Assembly (NCBI GenBank): GCA_047602125.1
Contig: JASGIB010000001.1
Coordinates: 372,001-436,000, forward strand
DNA: 64,000 nucleotides
Reading direction: 5' to 3'
Source: Pseudoluteimonas sp047602125
Lineage (GTDB): Bacteria; Pseudomonadota; Gammaproteobacteria; Xanthomonadales; Xanthomonadaceae
Part shown: positions 1 to 9,161 of the stretch, one piece after another
Numbering within the stretch: the stretch's first letter is position 1
How the letters are laid out: every line of letters starts with the position of its first letter
Made by a program: the position numbers and the translations under genes
The notes under the pieces: generated by a model
Databases searched by the model: none
The model's input: only the letters and a program-made list of their open reading frames with translations
What the model was told of the DNA's origin: nothing

Positions 1-1614
1 TGCCCGAACTGCGGCACGCCGGACCAGTACGGCGACAACTGCGAACACTGCGGCGCGACCTATGCGCCGACCGACCTGAAGGATCCGAAGTCGGTGCTGT
101 CCGGGGCCACGCCCGAGCTGCGCGATTCCGAGCATTTCTTCTTCGAAGTCGGCCGCTTCACGGATTTCCTGCGCGAATGGCTGGACGGCGACGTCGCCGC
201 GCCGGGGGTGAAGGCCAAGCTGCGCGAATGGCTGGATGCCGAGGGCGGGCTGCGCGCCTGGGACATCTCGCGCGATGCGCCCTACTTCGGCTTCGATATC
301 CCCGGTGCGCCCGGCAAGTATTTCTATGTCTGGCTGGACGCGCCGATCGGCTACCTGTCCAGCTTCCAGACGCTGTGCGAACGGCAAGGCATCGACTACG
401 ACGCCTTCCTGCGCGCGGGCAGCACGGCCGAGATGCACCACTTCATCGGCAAGGACATCGTCAACTTCCACGGCCTGTTCTGGCCGGCGGTGCTGCACGG
501 TTCCGGGCAGCGCGCGCCGACGCGATTGCACGTCAACGGCTACCTGACCGTGGACGGCGCCAAGATGTCGAAGTCGCGCGGCACCTTCGTGATGGCGCGC
601 AGCTACCTCGACGCCGGGCTCGATCCGGAAGCGCTGCGCTACTACTACGCGAGCAAGACCAGCGGCGGCGTCGACGACCTCGACCTCAACCTCGGCGATT
701 TCGTCGCGCGGGTGAACAGCGACGTGGTCGGCAAGTTCGTGAACCTCGCCAGCCGCTGCGCCGGCTTCGTCGAAAAGCGCTTCGGCGGGCGCCTCGCCGA
801 TGCGCTGCCGGAACCGGCGATGTACCAGCGATTCGTCGCCGGGCTGCAGCCCATCGCCGAAGCCTATGCGCGCAACGAAGCCGCGACCGCATTGCGCCTC
901 GCCACCGCGCTGGCCGACGAAGCCAACAAGTACATCGACGAGAAGAAGCCGTGGGTGCTGGCGAAGCAGGACGGCGCCGATGCCGAACTGCAAGGCGTAT
1001 GCACGCAAGGCCTGAACCTCTTCCGCGTGCTCGCAGCCGCGTTGAAGCCGGTGCTGCCACGCACCGTCGCGCAGGCCGAAGCCTTCCTCGATGCGCCGCT
1101 CCCTGGCTGGAACGATGTCGCCATGCCGCTGCTCGCGCGCGACATCAATCCCTACGCACCATTGTTCACCCGCATCGACCCCAAGCACATCGACGCCATG
1201 ATCGAATCCGGAAAATCGCCCGCCGCGGCCGAGGCCGCTCCACCCTCACCCCAGCCCTCTCCCGCCGGCGGGAGAGGGGGTGAATTCGTCGGCATCGACG
1301 ATTTCGCCAAGCTCGACCTGCGCATCGGCAAGGTGCTCGAATGCGGCTTCGTCGAGGGCTCGGACAAGCTGTTGCGCTTCCTCCTCGACGCCGGCGACCT
1401 CGGGCAGCGCCAGATCTTCTCGGGCATCCGCGCCAGCTACGCCGAGCCGGAAAGGCTCGTGGGCCGCAACGTGGTGTTCATCGCCAACCTCGCGCCGCGC
1501 AAGATGCGTTTCGGCACGAGCGAAGGCATGATCCTCTCGGCTGGCTTCGACGGCGGGTCGTTGTCGCTGCTCGACGCCGACGACGGCGCGCAAGCGGGCA
1601 TGCCCGTCAAGTGA
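1..1614 (+). CDS. metG: Methionyl-tRNA synthetase, C-terminal part (5' end outside window)
   Basis: Cytoplasmic enzyme that charges tRNA-Met with methionine. The frame is open from base 1, so roughly the first 150 residues of a typical ~690-residue MetRS lie upstream. Seen here: the zinc ribbon (CPNC and CEHC, fragment residues 1-17), the KMSKS signature at about fragment residues 188-192, the helical anticodon-binding domain, and from about residue 429 a C-terminal EMAP/Trbp111-type tRNA-binding OB domain (VGIDDFAKLDLRIGKV). The linker between the last two (about residues 413-428) is Pro/Gly-rich and is encoded by a repeat palindrome. The GTG at 94 is internal and is not the start. Identity is certain; only the N-terminus is missing. 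Confidence 0.97.
   Translation, partial: CPNCGTPDQYGDNCEHCGATYAPTDLKDPKSVLSGATPELRDSEHFFFEVGRFTDFLREWLDGDVAAPGVKAKLREWLDAEGGLRAWDISRDAPYFGFDIPGAPGKYFYVWLDAPIGYLSSFQTLCERQGIDYDAFLRAGSTAEMHHFIGKDIVNFHGLFWPAVLHGSGQRAPTRLHVNGYLTVDGAKMSKSRGTFVMARSYLDAGLDPEALRYYYASKTSGGVDDLDLNLGDFVARVNSDVVGKFVNLASRCAGFVEKRFGGRLADALPEPAMYQRFVAGLQPIAEAYARNEAATALRLATALADEANKYIDEKKPWVLAKQDGADAELQGVCTQGLNLFRVLAAALKPVLPRTVAQAEAFLDAPLPGWNDVAMPLLARDINPYAPLFTRIDPKHIDAMIESGKSPAAAEAAPPSPQPSPAGGRGGEFVGIDDFAKLDLRIGKVLECGFVEGSDKLLRFLLDAGDLGQRQIFSGIRASYAEPERLVGRNVVFIANLAPRKMRFGTSEGMILSAGFDGGSLSLLDADDGAQAGMPVK
1243..1282. repeat. Palindromic REP-type element inside metG
   Basis: Positions 1255-1278 form a perfect 24-base palindrome (CCCTCTCCCGCC and its complement), flanked by CCCTCACCCCAG and GGTGA. 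The same family (CCCTCTCCCC...GGGAGAGGG) occurs between genes at 42646-42690. Here it is read in frame as a PSPQPSPAGGRGG-like linker of MetRS. Confidence 0.8.
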
Positions 1615-1692
1615 AGCCACTCGAGAGTGGAGAGAAGTGAGAAACGGGGGAAAAGCGCTCTACCCTCGCTCCTCTTCGCTCGCTCCTGCCCC

Positions 1693-2100
1693 ATGGATCT
1701 GATCGAACGCCTCGACCGCATCCTGCCGCAGACGCAATGCGGCCAGTGCGGTTTCGACGGATGCCGTCCCTACGCCGAAGCAATGGCGCGCGGAGACGCC
1801 GATATCGACCATTGCCCGCCCGGTGGCGACGCCGGCGCGCGCGCACTGGCGAAACTGCTCGGGGTCGAATCGAGGCCCTACGATCGTGTTCGCGGCGACC
1901 ACAAGCCCGCGCAAGTCGCGGTCGTCGTCGAAGCCGACTGCATCGGCTGCACCAAGTGCATCCAGGCCTGCCCCGTGGACGCGATCATCGGCGCATCGAA
2001 GCTGATGCACGTCGTGGTCGGACCGTTGTGCACCGGTTGCGAACTGTGCGTTCCCGCCTGCCCGGTGGATTGCATCGCAATGACGGCCACCTCCGCATGA
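1693..2100 (+). CDS. rnfB: RnfB-like soluble ferredoxin (RnfB/RsxB Fe-S domain protein)
   Basis: A 135-residue electron-transfer protein. The N-terminus has the RnfB Fe-S motif (CGQCGFDGC, then a Cys before PPGG), followed by two 4Fe-4S ferredoxin motifs (CIGCTKCIQACP and CTGCELCVPACP). Full-length RnfB starts with a membrane helix; none is seen, so this looks like the stand-alone form found in xanthomonads. The ATG at 1693 was chosen because RnfB homology begins right there (MDLIERLDRILPQTQCGQCG); upstream codons read through a spacer with the hairpin-like CCACTC/GAGTGG at 1617-1630. It lies 78 bp after metG on the same strand. No other rnf genes are visible, so partners are unknown. Confidence 0.8.
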   Translation: MDLIERLDRILPQTQCGQCGFDGCRPYAEAMARGDADIDHCPPGGDAGARALAKLLGVESRPYDRVRGDHKPAQVAVVVEADCIGCTKCIQACPVDAIIGASKLMHVVVGPLCTGCELCVPACPVDCIAMTATSA

Positions 2101-2172
2101 CGAGGACACGCGCCGGCGGTGGCGTTCCCGCTTCTGCTAACGTACCTCGGTGCAACCCATGAGTCGCAGCAC

Positions 2173-3753
2173 ATGACGTCACCGTTCACCGCGCCCCGTA
2201 ACCTGGACCCGAGGCAGCTGTGGGAAACCGCGCAACGCCTGATCCTCGAAAACCGGGTCGAAGAAGGCCGCGCCTGCCTGCTCGCGATACTGGAAACGCA
2301 GCCACGCAACGCGTCGGTCCACATGCTGCTGGCCGGGACCAGCCTCGCATCCGGGAAACTTCAGCGTGGGACGGCAGAGCTCCGCAACGCGGCCATGTCG
2401 ATCCAGAACGACCCCGCGCTGCTGATCCAGGTGATGCAGGCGATGTCGCGACTGGGGGAAACGAACGACACCCGCATGTGCCTTCGCCATCCGCTGATCC
2501 CGCGATTGCAGAACGGGCCGATGCTCACCGCCATCGGGCATGTCTACCAGGGCATCGGCCTGAACGCGGAAGCGCTGCAAATGATGGACCGGGCGAAGCG
2601 GACCGGTTACGACAATGCCGATTTCCGTTATTTCCACGCGCTGCAATTGCAGTTCAACGGACGCCTCGACGAAGCCGAAGCGGAAATGGAAAGCTGCCTC
2701 AAGCTGGGGCCGACGTTCGGTCGCGCGTCGCTTTCGCTCGCCCGCATCCGGAAGCAGACGCCCGATTCGAACCACGTCGATTTCCTGCGCGAGCGCCTGC
2801 ATTCGGTCCCGAAGGGCAGCGAGGACCATGCGGCCTTCGAGTTCGCCTTGTACAAGGAATACGAGGACCTCGGCGACCTCGACGCCGCCTGGGCGGCGCT
2901 GCAACGCGCGAACGCGGTCATGGCGGCGAGGGTTCCCTACGCCGCCGCCGATGAGGAAAAAACATTCGATCTGCTGATCGAGCGTTTCGATTCGGCAATC
3001 CCCCCGGATGCCGCGGAACCCCCGCCAGGACCGACGCCGATCTTCATCGTCGGGATGCCGCGGTCGGGAACCACGTTGCTCGAACGCGTGCTCGGCAGCC
3101 ATTCGCAGGTGACTTCGGCCGGCGAACTCAGCGACATGCCGCGGCAGCTGCGCTGGGCCGCCGACCGCCATGGACATCCCATCGTCGACCGGGAACTGCT
3201 CGACGCGATCCCGGGCATCGACTTCGAACTGGTGGGACGGCGCTACCTGCAGCAGAGCCAGTGGCGCGCCAACGGCAGGCCTTTCTACATCGACAAGCTC
3301 CCGCCGAACTTCATGCTGATCGGCTGCATCCGGCGCGCGCTTCCGCATGCCAGGGTCGTGCACATGGCACGGGACCCGATGGATGTATGCTTCTCCAACT
3401 ATCGCGCGATGTTCGGGGACTCGTATTCCTACAGCTACGACCTCGATGCGCTTTCGCACCATTACCGACAGTACGAGCGGCTGATGCGGCACTGGCGCGA
3501 GGCCATGCCCGGGTTCGTGATCGACGTTTCCTACACCAGCCTCGTGACGGACACCGAACGCACCTGCCGCGAACTCCTCGACGCATGCGGGCTTCCGTTC
3601 GAGGACGGCTGCCTCGACCACACCCGCAACCGGGCCAGCGTGGCGACCCTCAGCAGCGCCCAGGTGCGCCAACCCATCCATTCCCGCGGCCTTCGGGAAT
3701 GGGAAAGGTACGGCGCCCAATTGCAAGGGCTTCGATCGGCGCTATCCGCTTGA
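2173..3753 (+). CDS. TPR repeat-containing sulfotransferase family protein
   Basis: A 526-residue protein. The first ~280 residues are TPR-like helical repeats. The C-terminal half is a PAPS-dependent sulfotransferase domain: the 5'-phosphosulfate loop (GMPRSGTTLLER, around residues 293-304) and a 3'-phosphate-binding motif (ARVVHMARDPMDVC, around residue 393). The ATG at 2173 (MTSPFTAPRN) fits the domain layout; upstream codons have no homology. The family transfers sulfuryl groups to carbohydrate or protein hydroxyls; the substrate here is unknown. No signal peptide is seen. A homologous gene of nearly equal length (3769-5355) faces it, with only 15 bp between the two stop codons. Confidence 0.85.
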   Translation: MTSPFTAPRNLDPRQLWETAQRLILENRVEEGRACLLAILETQPRNASVHMLLAGTSLASGKLQRGTAELRNAAMSIQNDPALLIQVMQAMSRLGETNDTRMCLRHPLIPRLQNGPMLTAIGHVYQGIGLNAEALQMMDRAKRTGYDNADFRYFHALQLQFNGRLDEAEAEMESCLKLGPTFGRASLSLARIRKQTPDSNHVDFLRERLHSVPKGSEDHAAFEFALYKEYEDLGDLDAAWAALQRANAVMAARVPYAAADEEKTFDLLIERFDSAIPPDAAEPPPGPTPIFIVGMPRSGTTLLERVLGSHSQVTSAGELSDMPRQLRWAADRHGHPIVDRELLDAIPGIDFELVGRRYLQQSQWRANGRPFYIDKLPPNFMLIGCIRRALPHARVVHMARDPMDVCFSNYRAMFGDSYSYSYDLDALSHHYRQYERLMRHWREAMPGFVIDVSYTSLVTDTERTCRELLDACGLPFEDGCLDHTRNRASVATLSSAQVRQPIHSRGLREWERYGAQLQGLRSALSA

Positions 3754-3768
3754 CCGGATCCAGCGGGG

Positions 3769-5355
3769 TCAATCGCGGATTTCGATGCCCGCGTCCTCGA
3801 GCAGGCGCCGCAGCGATGCCAACTGCGGCTCGTAGTTTTTCCATCGTCCTATCGAATGCGAGTTCATCGGTTCACGCACCTGCAAGGTGCTGGCGCTTGA
3901 GACGGGCGAAGCGTTGTCCTCGAACCGCAGGCATGCTTCCTCCCAGCCGAGGCCGCAGAACTCCAGCAATCGTCGCGTACACGCTTCCTGGTCGCGCACC
4001 AATGCCTCGTACTGCACGGTGAGAATCCGCCCGGGCAGCAGCCGCTCCCAATGGGACATCAGCCGGTCGAAAAGAACGTAGTAACGGCCCGTATCGAGAA
4101 TGTCGAGGGAATAGTCGTAATACGGCGACATCAGTGCGAACAACTGCCGGAAATTCCCGAGGCAGGTGTCCATCGGATCGCGGCGGACGCAGATCATCCT
4201 GGCCATCGGCAGCGCTTTGGCGATGTATGCGGCGTACAGGAAGTTCTGCGGCAACTTGTCCACGAACCTCGGCTTGCCGCGTGCATCGGGCCTGGTGCGC
4301 GCCAGGTAATCCCCTCCAAGTCCGGCCCAATCCAGCTCCCGCGACCGCAGGACCGTGTCGGGATCGAGCATGAACGGCGTGGCGCTTCCCGACGCGCGCT
4401 TCAATGCGATGCCGAAATTTTCCGACTCGCCCGCGGAATGCACGTCCGGATGGCTGGAGAGGATGCGTTCGACCAGCGTGGTCCCCGAGCGCGGCATGCC
4501 GAACACGAAAATCGGCGCATCGGCCCGCAAGCCGGATGCCGACGATGTCGTTCCGGTGCAGTTTCGTTCGATCGCCTGGAACATGGCTTCGTCGCGGGAA
4601 ATCGAATATCCCTTGGCGGCGCGGATGGGAGCCTTGCCCTGGACGAGTTGCCCGAAGGCCTCCGGATAACGTCCGAGATCCTCGAACTCCTTGGCGAGGG
4701 CCATGCGGACGTAGATCGAAGCCCCGGGATCCCGCGCCGCCGGAAGCACGGCCTGCAACCGGGCGATGTGGTTGCGATCCACGGTTTGCCGCCGGAGTTT
4801 CGCCAGCGCCGGATAAGCCTTCCAGAAGGAGGGATCGAGCCTCAGGCACTCCTCCAGTTCGGCCTCGGCGGCAGCGGCCTTGCCGATGAAAACGAGGGAC
4901 GTGGCGAGGTTGAAACGGTATCCGGCCTGCGCGGGGTTCGATTCGACCAAGCGCTGGAAGACCCCGGCCGCCTTCGCATGCTCGTTCAATTGCGAAAAGA
5001 CCACGCCGAGCGTGTCGAGCGTCATCGGATCCCGTGGCATCAGCATCCACGCCTTCTCGGCGGCGGCGAAGGCGTCCACGAGCCTGCGCATCGACGCCAA
5101 TGCCCTCGAAAGCTGTGCGAGGTAATCGGCCCGCGCCGGGTTCAGGGACGCCGCGCGGGACAGGCATTCGACCGCGAACGGCATTTGCCCAAGCTCGATG
5201 GCGGCGGCGCCCGCCATGAACAGCGGCGCGCCACTCGACGGCATGTCCGGAATCAGGTCGACGGCCAGTTGCCTGGCGCGGGGCCAGTCGCCGCCGCGGA
5301 GAGCCGCCGCGGCAGCCTCGAACCTGTGTTTCAGCGCATCGGCCGGCGCCTGCAC
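3769..5355 (-). CDS. TPR repeat-containing sulfotransferase family protein (paralog)
   Basis: A 528-residue paralog of the facing gene, with the same architecture: N-terminal TPR array, then a sulfotransferase domain with GMPRSGTTLVER and the downstream ARMICVRRDPMDTC motif. The GTG start at 5355 lies 1 base after the TraB gene's stop, so it is probably co-transcribed with that operon; upstream frame continuation is only antisense of TraB and was rejected. A Shine-Dalgarno sequence is weak, so the exact start is moderately sure. Substrate unknown. The end-to-end paralog pair suggests an inverted duplication followed by divergence. Confidence 0.82.
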   Translation of the reverse strand: MQAPADALKHRFEAAAAALRGGDWPRARQLAVDLIPDMPSSGAPLFMAGAAAIELGQMPFAVECLSRAASLNPARADYLAQLSRALASMRRLVDAFAAAEKAWMLMPRDPMTLDTLGVVFSQLNEHAKAAGVFQRLVESNPAQAGYRFNLATSLVFIGKAAAAEAELEECLRLDPSFWKAYPALAKLRRQTVDRNHIARLQAVLPAARDPGASIYVRMALAKEFEDLGRYPEAFGQLVQGKAPIRAAKGYSISRDEAMFQAIERNCTGTTSSASGLRADAPIFVFGMPRSGTTLVERILSSHPDVHSAGESENFGIALKRASGSATPFMLDPDTVLRSRELDWAGLGGDYLARTRPDARGKPRFVDKLPQNFLYAAYIAKALPMARMICVRRDPMDTCLGNFRQLFALMSPYYDYSLDILDTGRYYVLFDRLMSHWERLLPGRILTVQYEALVRDQEACTRRLLEFCGLGWEEACLRFEDNASPVSSASTLQVREPMNSHSIGRWKNYEPQLASLRRLLEDAGIEIRD

Positions 5356-5356
5356 G

Positions 5357-6373
5357 TCAGCGGGCGGGCGCGCATGCCGAGCAGATCCGCTCGACCTTGT
5401 AGCCTTTCGAGCGCAGTTTCTCGACCACGCCGTCGCTGCCGAGCAGGTGCAGGCTGCCGACGACGACGAGGGTGTTTTCGTCGTGCGAATCGCGCAGGCG
5501 CTGTTCCAGCTTCGGCACCCAGGCATCGTTGCGCGCGACGTTGATGCGCTTGTACAGCGCCGGGTATTCGTCGCGCATCTCGACCGCCATGCCGTTCCAC
5601 AGCGTGCCGGCGTCGCCCGCGCGCCACGCGGCGTGCAGGCGCGCGACTTCCTTGCTGCCATCGGCGGCTTCCTGCAGGGTTTCGTCGAGGAACTGGATCT
5701 GCTCGGACTCGCCCATGCCGTCGAGGAAGGCGATCTGTTCGTCGCCGGTCTCGAGCCCGGAGGTCGGCTTCTTCGCCGCCTGCGCATCGGCCGAGAAATG
5801 CTGGTCGAGGCCGAGCCTGGGATCGAGGCCCTGCTTGCCCATCTCGACCACGCTCACCGTCAGGCCCACGAACCAGGGCTCGAACAACTGCAGCATCTGC
5901 CCCGGCATGCCGGCTTTCTGCATCGCATCGGCGTTCTGTTCCACCCAGGCATCCAGGCGCTTCGCCGTGGCCGGCGGCAAGGCCGCGTCGAGCTGCCTGC
6001 CGTCCGTGCGCAAGGCCGCCTGGCCCATGCGCATCGCCAGCGTCGGCGAACCCATTTCCTCGGGCGGGATTTCGAACACCACGTCGCCGGAATCGGCGAA
6101 CGCGGCATCCACGTCCTTCGACAACGGATAGTCGCCCGGCAACAGCATGTGGAACGAACCGAGCAGGTACAGGCTGCTGTCTTCGTCGGAAACTTTCCAT
6201 AGCAACGGCACCGGCGGAGCATTCCTTGCCGCCGCGGGAGCGGATTCGGAAACCGGCTTCGCGGCGGGTTTCGCAGGCGGCGCGGCCTGCGCCGTCCACA
6301 GCGCCACGACGGCGGCCGGCCCGGCTAACACGGCCGCGCCACGCGCGAACCACGAGCGGACGCGTCGACTCAC
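5357..6373 (-). CDS. TraB/GumN family protein
   Basis: A 338-residue protein with a hydrophobic N-terminal segment (AAVLAGPAAVVALWTAQA) followed by a Pro/Ala-rich stretch, consistent with export to the periplasm. TraB/GumN signatures are visible: GSFHML near the N-terminus of the mature part and GSLHLLGSDGV near the C-terminus, together with the conserved ExxE/QxxFLD region. The family (Tiki-like) is thought to be metal-dependent proteases; the substrate is unknown. The GTG at 6373 overlaps the upstream DUF1684 stop codon by 4 bp (GTGA), which supports it as the start and implies translational coupling. Confidence 0.85.
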   Translation of the reverse strand: MSRRVRSWFARGAAVLAGPAAVVALWTAQAAPPAKPAAKPVSESAPAAARNAPPVPLLWKVSDEDSSLYLLGSFHMLLPGDYPLSKDVDAAFADSGDVVFEIPPEEMGSPTLAMRMGQAALRTDGRQLDAALPPATAKRLDAWVEQNADAMQKAGMPGQMLQLFEPWFVGLTVSVVEMGKQGLDPRLGLDQHFSADAQAAKKPTSGLETGDEQIAFLDGMGESEQIQFLDETLQEAADGSKEVARLHAAWRAGDAGTLWNGMAVEMRDEYPALYKRINVARNDAWVPKLEQRLRDSHDENTLVVVGSLHLLGSDGVVEKLRSKGYKVERICSACAPAR

Positions 6374-7344
6374 GAGCCGTGGTCCCCGGTGTAGGCCTTC
6401 TCGCCGGCGTCGATGGCCAGGTCGAGCCGGTTCTGCGCCGGCGGCAGCGGGCAGGTCGCGAACGAGGTGAACGCGCACGGCGGGTTGTAGCTCTGGTTGA
6501 AATCGAGCACGACATGGCCCTGCGCATCGGCCGGCGATGCGTAAAGGAAGCGCCCGGCCCCGTAGCTGCCGTGGCCGTTGGTGCGGTCGGCGAACACCAG
6601 GAACAATCGTCCGTCGCCTTCGTCCATCGCTTCGATTCGATAGGTGTTGCCGTCGCGTTCGAATTCGACCGCGCCCGGGTTCTTCGCATCGTCGAGGCCG
6701 CCGATGATGTTGGCGACCTGGATCGTGGTGCCTTCCGGGTGCGGCACGAACTTGCCGGGGACGCGCCACACCGCATCCGCGGGCCAGTATTCGAGCCCCG
6801 CGAAATGCAGGCGCGTCGGCGCATCCGCGTGCTTCACGCGCAGGCCGTAACGATCGCCGCGCTGGATCACGGTCGCCTGTCCCTTGCCTTCGTCGAAACC
6901 GATCACGTTCGGGTCTTTCGTTCCGTCGGCGTCTGTTTGCAGCACGGTCGCGCCTTTCAGCGGCTGGCCATCGAGGGTCAGCACCGCATCCTTGCCCGGC
7001 ACGAAATGCACGCTGCCGTCCTTGCGCAGGTCGATCATGCCGAAGTGCCCCGGCCCCATCGCCAGGCGGATGCCGTTGTCGCCGGCGCTGCCGACGAAGT
7101 GCGGGCCCTGGTCGATCCAGTGCAGGCCGATCAGGCTGGTCCAGCCATCCGGCTGCAAAAGCCTCTCGCGGCGCTGGTCGCGCCAGGCCTGTTCCTCGCG
7201 CATGAAGGCCGGATCCTGTTGCGCCATCGGTTTGCTCGCCTCGTTGCTGGGGGACCGCACCACCGTCGCTGTCTGCGGGCCGCGCTGGCATCCCGCCGCG
7301 AGTACGGCGAGGCCCAGGGCGGCGATGCGAATCGTGCATTTCAT
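6370..7344 (-). CDS. DUF1684 domain lipoprotein
   Basis: A 324-residue protein with a lipoprotein signal (LAVLAAGC lipobox, Cys 19), so probably outer- or inner-membrane anchored. The rest matches DUF1684: the WR..R...L..PDGW.SLIGLHW segment, the YGLRVK/FRG-like region, and the C-terminal DFNQSYNPPCAFTSFATCPLPP stretch with two conserved cysteines. The function of DUF1684 is unknown. ATG 7344 starts 2 bp after the mutL stop, so it belongs to the nnr-tsaE-amiC-mutL transcript. Confidence 0.85.
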   Translation of the reverse strand: MKCTIRIAALGLAVLAAGCQRGPQTATVVRSPSNEASKPMAQQDPAFMREEQAWRDQRRERLLQPDGWTSLIGLHWIDQGPHFVGSAGDNGIRLAMGPGHFGMIDLRKDGSVHFVPGKDAVLTLDGQPLKGATVLQTDADGTKDPNVIGFDEGKGQATVIQRGDRYGLRVKHADAPTRLHFAGLEYWPADAVWRVPGKFVPHPEGTTIQVANIIGGLDDAKNPGAVEFERDGNTYRIEAMDEGDGRLFLVFADRTNGHGSYGAGRFLYASPADAQGHVVLDFNQSYNPPCAFTSFATCPLPPAQNRLDLAIDAGEKAYTGDHGS

Positions 7345-7346
7345 CG

Positions 7347-9122
7347 TCAGCGTCCTCGAAGGAACCATGCGTCGATTTCGGCCAAGCCCAACCGCGCCCA
7401 GGTCGGGCGGCCATGATTGCATTGTCCGGAGCGTTCGGTCGATTCCATTTCCCGCAGCAACGCGTCCATTTCGGGAACGGTGAGGCGCCGGTGCGCGCGC
7501 ACCGCCGCGTGGCAGGCCATGGTCGCGAGCAGGCCGTCGCGCGCTTCCTCGACGCGGCGCGTCTGGCCATGCTCGAGCAGGTCGCCGATCACGTCGCGCA
7601 GCAGCGCGGCGACATCGGTATCGGCGAGCAGGGTCGGCACGCTGCGCAGCAGCAGCGATTGCGGGCCGCTGCGGGTCACTTCGAACCCCAGCGCGGCCAG
7701 CGTGGCGGATTCGCGCTCCGCGACATCGGCTTCTCGCGAGGACACCGCCAGCGGCTGCGGCACCAGCAGCGGCTGCACGCGCACGCCGGCGCCATCGTGC
7801 GCGGACTTGAGCTTCTCGTAGCCGATGCGTTCGTGCGCGGCGTGCATGTCGACCACGACCAGGCCTTCGGCGCTCTCGGCGAGGATGTAGATGCCATGCA
7901 ACTGCGCCAATGCGTGCCCGAGCGGCGGCACTTTTCCTTCGCCCGCATCGGCAAGCGGCACCGGCGGCAGCGCTGGCCCCGGATGCGCCGGCGCGTAGAG
8001 CGCGGCGTACTGCGCCGGCGCTTCGGCCAGCTTCAGGGCCATGTCGCCCTGTCGCGGCGGCAGGTCGGGGATCGGCGGATGGGACGCTGGCGATTGCGAT
8101 TCGATCGGGGTTCCGGCCGCCACGCCCGCGCGAGTTCCGGAAAGCGCTTCCTGCAGCGTGCGATAGACGAAATCGTGCACGAGGCGCGAATCGCGGAAGC
8201 GCACCTCGTGCTTGGCCGGATGCACGTTGACGTCGACCGTGCGCGGATCGAGCTCGAGGAACAGCACGTAGGCCGGGTGCCGGCCATGGAACAGCACGTC
8301 GGAATAGGCTTGCCTGACCGCGTGGGCGACGTTGCGGTCGCGCACGCCGCGGCCATTGACGAACAGGTACTGCTGGTCGGCGCTGGCGCGGTTGTAGCTC
8401 GGTTGCGCGATCCAGCCGTGCAGGCGCAGGCCCGCGCCGGTGTGGTCGATGCGCAGGACGTTGCGCAAGAACTCCTCGCCCAGCGCATCCACCAGCCGCG
8501 CGCCGGTTTCGGTTGCGGTGTCGCCGCGATAACGGCGCAACGGCTTGCCGTTGTGGCTGACCCGCACTTCCACGTCGGGCCGCGCCAGCGCCAGCGTGCG
8601 CAGCCATTCCTCGACGTGGCCGAGTTCGGTGCGTTCGGCGCGCAGGAAGCGCCGTCGCGCCGGCACGTTGTAGAACAGTTCGCGCACCTCGACCGTAGTG
8701 CCCTGCGGCTGCGGGCTGGGCGCGACGTCGCCGACGCGCCCGCCTTCGACCTGCAGCGCATTGCCGCTGTCGTCGCCGTTGCGGCGCGAGGCGATGCGGA
8801 AACGGCTGACCGAAGCGATCGACGGCAGCGCCTCGCCGCGGAATCCGAGCGTGGCCACGGCTTCGAGGTCCTCGAGGGATGCGATCTTGCTGGTCGCATG
8901 CCGCTGCACCGCGACCGCGAGTTCGGAGGCCGCGATGCCGCCGCCGTCGTCGCGCACCCGGATCAGGCGCGCGCCGCCTTCCTCGAGGTCGATGTCGATG
9001 CGGCGCGCGCCGGCGTCGAGCGCGTTCTCGACCAGTTCCTTGACCACCGACGCGGGTCGTTCCACCACTTCGCCCGCGGCGATCTGGTTGACGAGGACAT
9101 CGGGAAGCAGGCGGATGGTCAC
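7347..9122 (-). CDS. mutL: DNA mismatch repair protein MutL
   Basis: A 591-residue mismatch-repair ATPase that links MutS to downstream excision. The GHKL ATPase motifs are clear (ENALDAGA, RDDGGGI, TLGFRGEALPSI), as is the transducer domain with NGR and DVNVHPAKHEVRF. The C-terminal domain carries the motif set of endonuclease-type MutL: D-M-H-A-A-H-E-R-I-G-Y-E, an ACHAAVRA motif, and a terminal C-N-HGRP motif. The endonuclease signature is normally DQHA; here Gln is Met. Length is near family size. The start (MTIRLLPDVLVNQIAAGEVVERP) is the canonical MutL N-terminus. It sits 39 bp downstream of amiC. Confidence 0.97.
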   Translation of the reverse strand: MTIRLLPDVLVNQIAAGEVVERPASVVKELVENALDAGARRIDIDLEEGGARLIRVRDDGGGIAASELAVAVQRHATSKIASLEDLEAVATLGFRGEALPSIASVSRFRIASRRNGDDSGNALQVEGGRVGDVAPSPQPQGTTVEVRELFYNVPARRRFLRAERTELGHVEEWLRTLALARPDVEVRVSHNGKPLRRYRGDTATETGARLVDALGEEFLRNVLRIDHTGAGLRLHGWIAQPSYNRASADQQYLFVNGRGVRDRNVAHAVRQAYSDVLFHGRHPAYVLFLELDPRTVDVNVHPAKHEVRFRDSRLVHDFVYRTLQEALSGTRAGVAAGTPIESQSPASHPPIPDLPPRQGDMALKLAEAPAQYAALYAPAHPGPALPPVPLADAGEGKVPPLGHALAQLHGIYILAESAEGLVVVDMHAAHERIGYEKLKSAHDGAGVRVQPLLVPQPLAVSSREADVAERESATLAALGFEVTRSGPQSLLLRSVPTLLADTDVAALLRDVIGDLLEHGQTRRVEEARDGLLATMACHAAVRAHRRLTVPEMDALLREMESTERSGQCNHGRPTWARLGLAEIDAWFLRGR

Positions 9123-9161
9123 GCCCGCGATTTTAGCCGACGCCCGGGAAACTCCGAATCT

